A stretch of 43,180 nucleotides of DNA, taken from positions 1 through 43,180 of the forward strand of contig DUNZ01000087.1 of assembly GCA_012839085.1 (NCBI GenBank). The letters run 5' to 3'. Within the stretch, counting starts at the first letter, position 1. The number at the start of each line of letters is the position of its first letter. Position numbers and translations under genes: made by a program. Source of the stretch: Clostridiales bacterium (GTDB lineage Bacteria > Bacillota > Clostridia > Lachnospirales > Lachnospiraceae). Below, one piece after another: positions 41,640 to 43,180 of this stretch. The notes beneath the pieces are model-generated. The model was not told the origin of the DNA. It saw nothing but the letters and a program-made list of their open reading frames with translations, and did no database searches.

Positions 41640-43180
41640 ATGACCTTAGAGGAAAGATATAAAATAACCAGCAATGATTATATGGATCTTTTTGTAATGT
41701 ATAATGGAAACTTATCGATTCTAGAAAAATATCAGAATTATACCCAACAGATTATGAATAATCGGTATGCAATTATATACGTTCCTGTTTCTGAAATGAC
41801 CATGAGTAGTATAGTTTCTTTTGGTTATGCTGCATTTCCTTCCTGCTATTCCTTAGCAAGCCAAAGAAGTTTGGAGGTGTCTGGAGTTGAACGATTAAGA
41901 CGCTTTACCAATTTTAATTTATATGGAGATGGAGTCTTAATCGGTATTGTTGATACAGGGATTGATTATACCAATCCCATATTCATACGGGAAGATGGAA
42001 CAAGTAAAATAGTTTCCATATGGGATCAAACCATAGATAGCGAGGATCAGTTCCCGGAAGGAACCTTTTATGGTACGGAGTATACGGCACGGCAGATGAA
42101 TCAAGCCTTAGCCAGTTCAAATCCCTTTGAAATAGTTCCCAGCAGGGATGAGAATGGCCATGGTACGGCTTTAGCGGGAATAGCAGCTGGTAATATTGTA
42201 CCGGATGCTAGATTTAGTGGCGTGGCTCCTGCTGCTGGTTTAGCCATAGTAAAATTAAAAGAAGCCAAACAAAATCTTCGTGATTTCTTTTTTATACCGG
42301 ATGGTGTACCTTGTTATCAAGAAAATGATATTATGTGGGGAGTGCGATATCTTGTATCTGTAGCAAGGAGGGAAAGGCGTCCCATGGTAATCTTAATTGG
42401 CTTATCTAGTTCACAAGGTGCCCATGATGGTATGGGACATTTAGGCTCCATGCTTTCAATATTTGGAGACCTACCCAGCATCACGGTCGTATTGGCAGCT
42501 GGTAATGAAGGAGGTTCCAGGAGACATTTTTTCTCCACCATAGATCCACAAGTTGGGAATATAACTGTGGAATTAAATGTAGGAGATAATGAAAATAGTT
42601 TTGCTATGGAACTTTGGGGGGAGACACCGAACTCTTATTCCGTTGATATCATATCTCCATCGGGGGAATTTGTTCCAAGAATTGGGGTGGGTCTACAGGC
42701 TACCAGGGAAATCTCCTTCCTTTTTGAAGACACGATTTTGTATTTAGATAGTAAATTGGTTGAAATTCAATCAGGACAACAATTAATCCTTTTCCGATTT
42801 AGAAACCCTGCCAGGGGAACTTGGCGTTTTCAGGTACATAGTCTTGGGGATTTAACGGGTTCCATTCATGTTTGGTTGCCTAGTGATAATTTTATTTCCA
42901 ATGGTACTTATTTTTTACATGCTACTCCATATACCACCATTACAAACCCTGGTAACAGTATAGTACCTATTACCATAACCGCATATAACCCTGATAGCAA
43001 TGTTTTATATGTAAATGCCAGCAGGGGATACTCAAGAATTAATACGATTAAGCCAGAGTTGGCAGCACCGGGAGTCAATATTTTAAGTCCCACCCTAGAT
43101 CATGGTTTTCAAAGAATTACTGGTACCAGTGCTGCGGCAGCTCATGCTGCTGGAATAGCTGCTATGATACTGGAGTGGGG
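41640..43180 (+). CDS. S8 family subtilase, Csp-like, tandem paralogue (3' truncated)
   Basis: The frame from ATG 41640 (SD GGGGAGGA) stays open to the window end, about 513 codons, so the C-terminus lies outside. It aligns with the preceding protease almost throughout (DTGIDYTNPIF, WDQTIDSEDQ, AMELWGETPNSYSVDIISPSGEFVPR). The triad is intact: Asp105, His174 in NGHGTALAG and Ser497 in GTSAAAAH, with oxyanion Asn in AAGNEGGSRRHF. No signal peptide is present. The two genes are 43 nt apart on one strand, so co-transcription and origin by tandem duplication are likely. More copies may follow downstream. Confidence 0.9.
   Translation, partial: MTLEERYKITSNDYMDLFVMYNGNLSILEKYQNYTQQIMNNRYAIIYVPVSEMTMSSIVSFGYAAFPSCYSLASQRSLEVSGVERLRRFTNFNLYGDGVLIGIVDTGIDYTNPIFIREDGTSKIVSIWDQTIDSEDQFPEGTFYGTEYTARQMNQALASSNPFEIVPSRDENGHGTALAGIAAGNIVPDARFSGVAPAAGLAIVKLKEAKQNLRDFFFIPDGVPCYQENDIMWGVRYLVSVARRERRPMVILIGLSSSQGAHDGMGHLGSMLSIFGDLPSITVVLAAGNEGGSRRHFFSTIDPQVGNITVELNVGDNENSFAMELWGETPNSYSVDIISPSGEFVPRIGVGLQATREISFLFEDTILYLDSKLVEIQSGQQLILFRFRNPARGTWRFQVHSLGDLTGSIHVWLPSDNFISNGTYFLHATPYTTITNPGNSIVPITITAYNPDSNVLYVNASRGYSRINTIKPELAAPGVNILSPTLDHGFQRITGTSAAAAHAAGIAAMILEW

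Noticed and set aside
1-43180. CRISPR array, tRNA/rRNA genes, insertion sequences, toxin-antitoxin or restriction systems
   Set aside because: No regularly spaced repeats with unique spacers, no CCA-ended cloverleaf-like stretches, and no transposase, integrase, Cas or defence-type proteins were seen.

Overview
The window looks like chromosomal DNA of a low-GC, endospore-forming Firmicute, most likely a Lachnospiraceae-type Clostridium relative that uses plant fibre. The signs are an alpha/beta small acid-soluble spore protein, tandem Csp-like subtilases, a cellobiose phosphorylase, strong AGGAGG ribosome sites, A+T-rich promoters, and the gene orders tig-clpP-clpX-engB, rho-rpmE-DUF1385-prmC-prfA and infC-rpmI-rplT. 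I see no rRNA, tRNA, CRISPR array, prophage, insertion sequence or integrase. Nearly all sequence is intact genes; the first and last genes are cut by the window edges.

Layout. 1-6.4 kb: a truncated surface-type protein with a Cys/Pro repeat tail, a DJ-1/PfpI protein, an alanine/glycine:sodium symporter, a spore SASP and a CotH-kinase lipoprotein. 6.7-12.5 kb: glmM, then trigger factor, clpP, clpX and engB (protein folding, proteolysis, ribosome assembly). 12.5-15.2 kb (minus strand): malic enzyme, a TIGR01212 radical SAM protein and a DUF4364 winged-helix protein. 15.3-21.6 kb: rho, rpmE, DUF1385, prmC, prfA and a SpoU methyltransferase (transcription termination and translation). 21.7-28.4 kb: VTC-type polyphosphate polymerase with DUF4956, NfeD with an SPFH protein, an LtaS-like phosphoglycerol transferase and a patatin (envelope genes). 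28.5-32.9 kb: argF, a small DUF6145-like gene, coaX, dusB and asd. 33-37.3 kb: an unknown membrane-anchored protein on the minus strand, cellobiose phosphorylase and a CPBP membrane protease. 37.3-39.8 kb: an ECF transporter S component behind a long structured leader, then the infC-rpmI-rplT operon. 39.9 kb to the end: two tandem S8 subtilases.

The most unusual signals lie in leaders rather than in genes. The trigger-factor leader has alternating G-rich and C-rich blocks that can pair in two registers, one leaving the Shine-Dalgarno site free and one burying it. It also holds a 13-codon upstream ORF beginning Met-Pro-Pro. The rho leader contains a C-rich, G-poor stretch that looks like a Rho-loading site. 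The ECF gene has a leader closed by an 8-bp long-range helix, with cobalamin-riboswitch-like P2/J motifs and a terminator. infC almost certainly starts at AUU. A 104-bp tandem repeat lies just before the patatin gene. The VTC/DUF4956 pair and a CotH-kinase protein, which I recall as frequent partners, are present in one window but 15 kb apart.

All functional calls come from reading motifs and recalling families. No database search or folding calculation was run.
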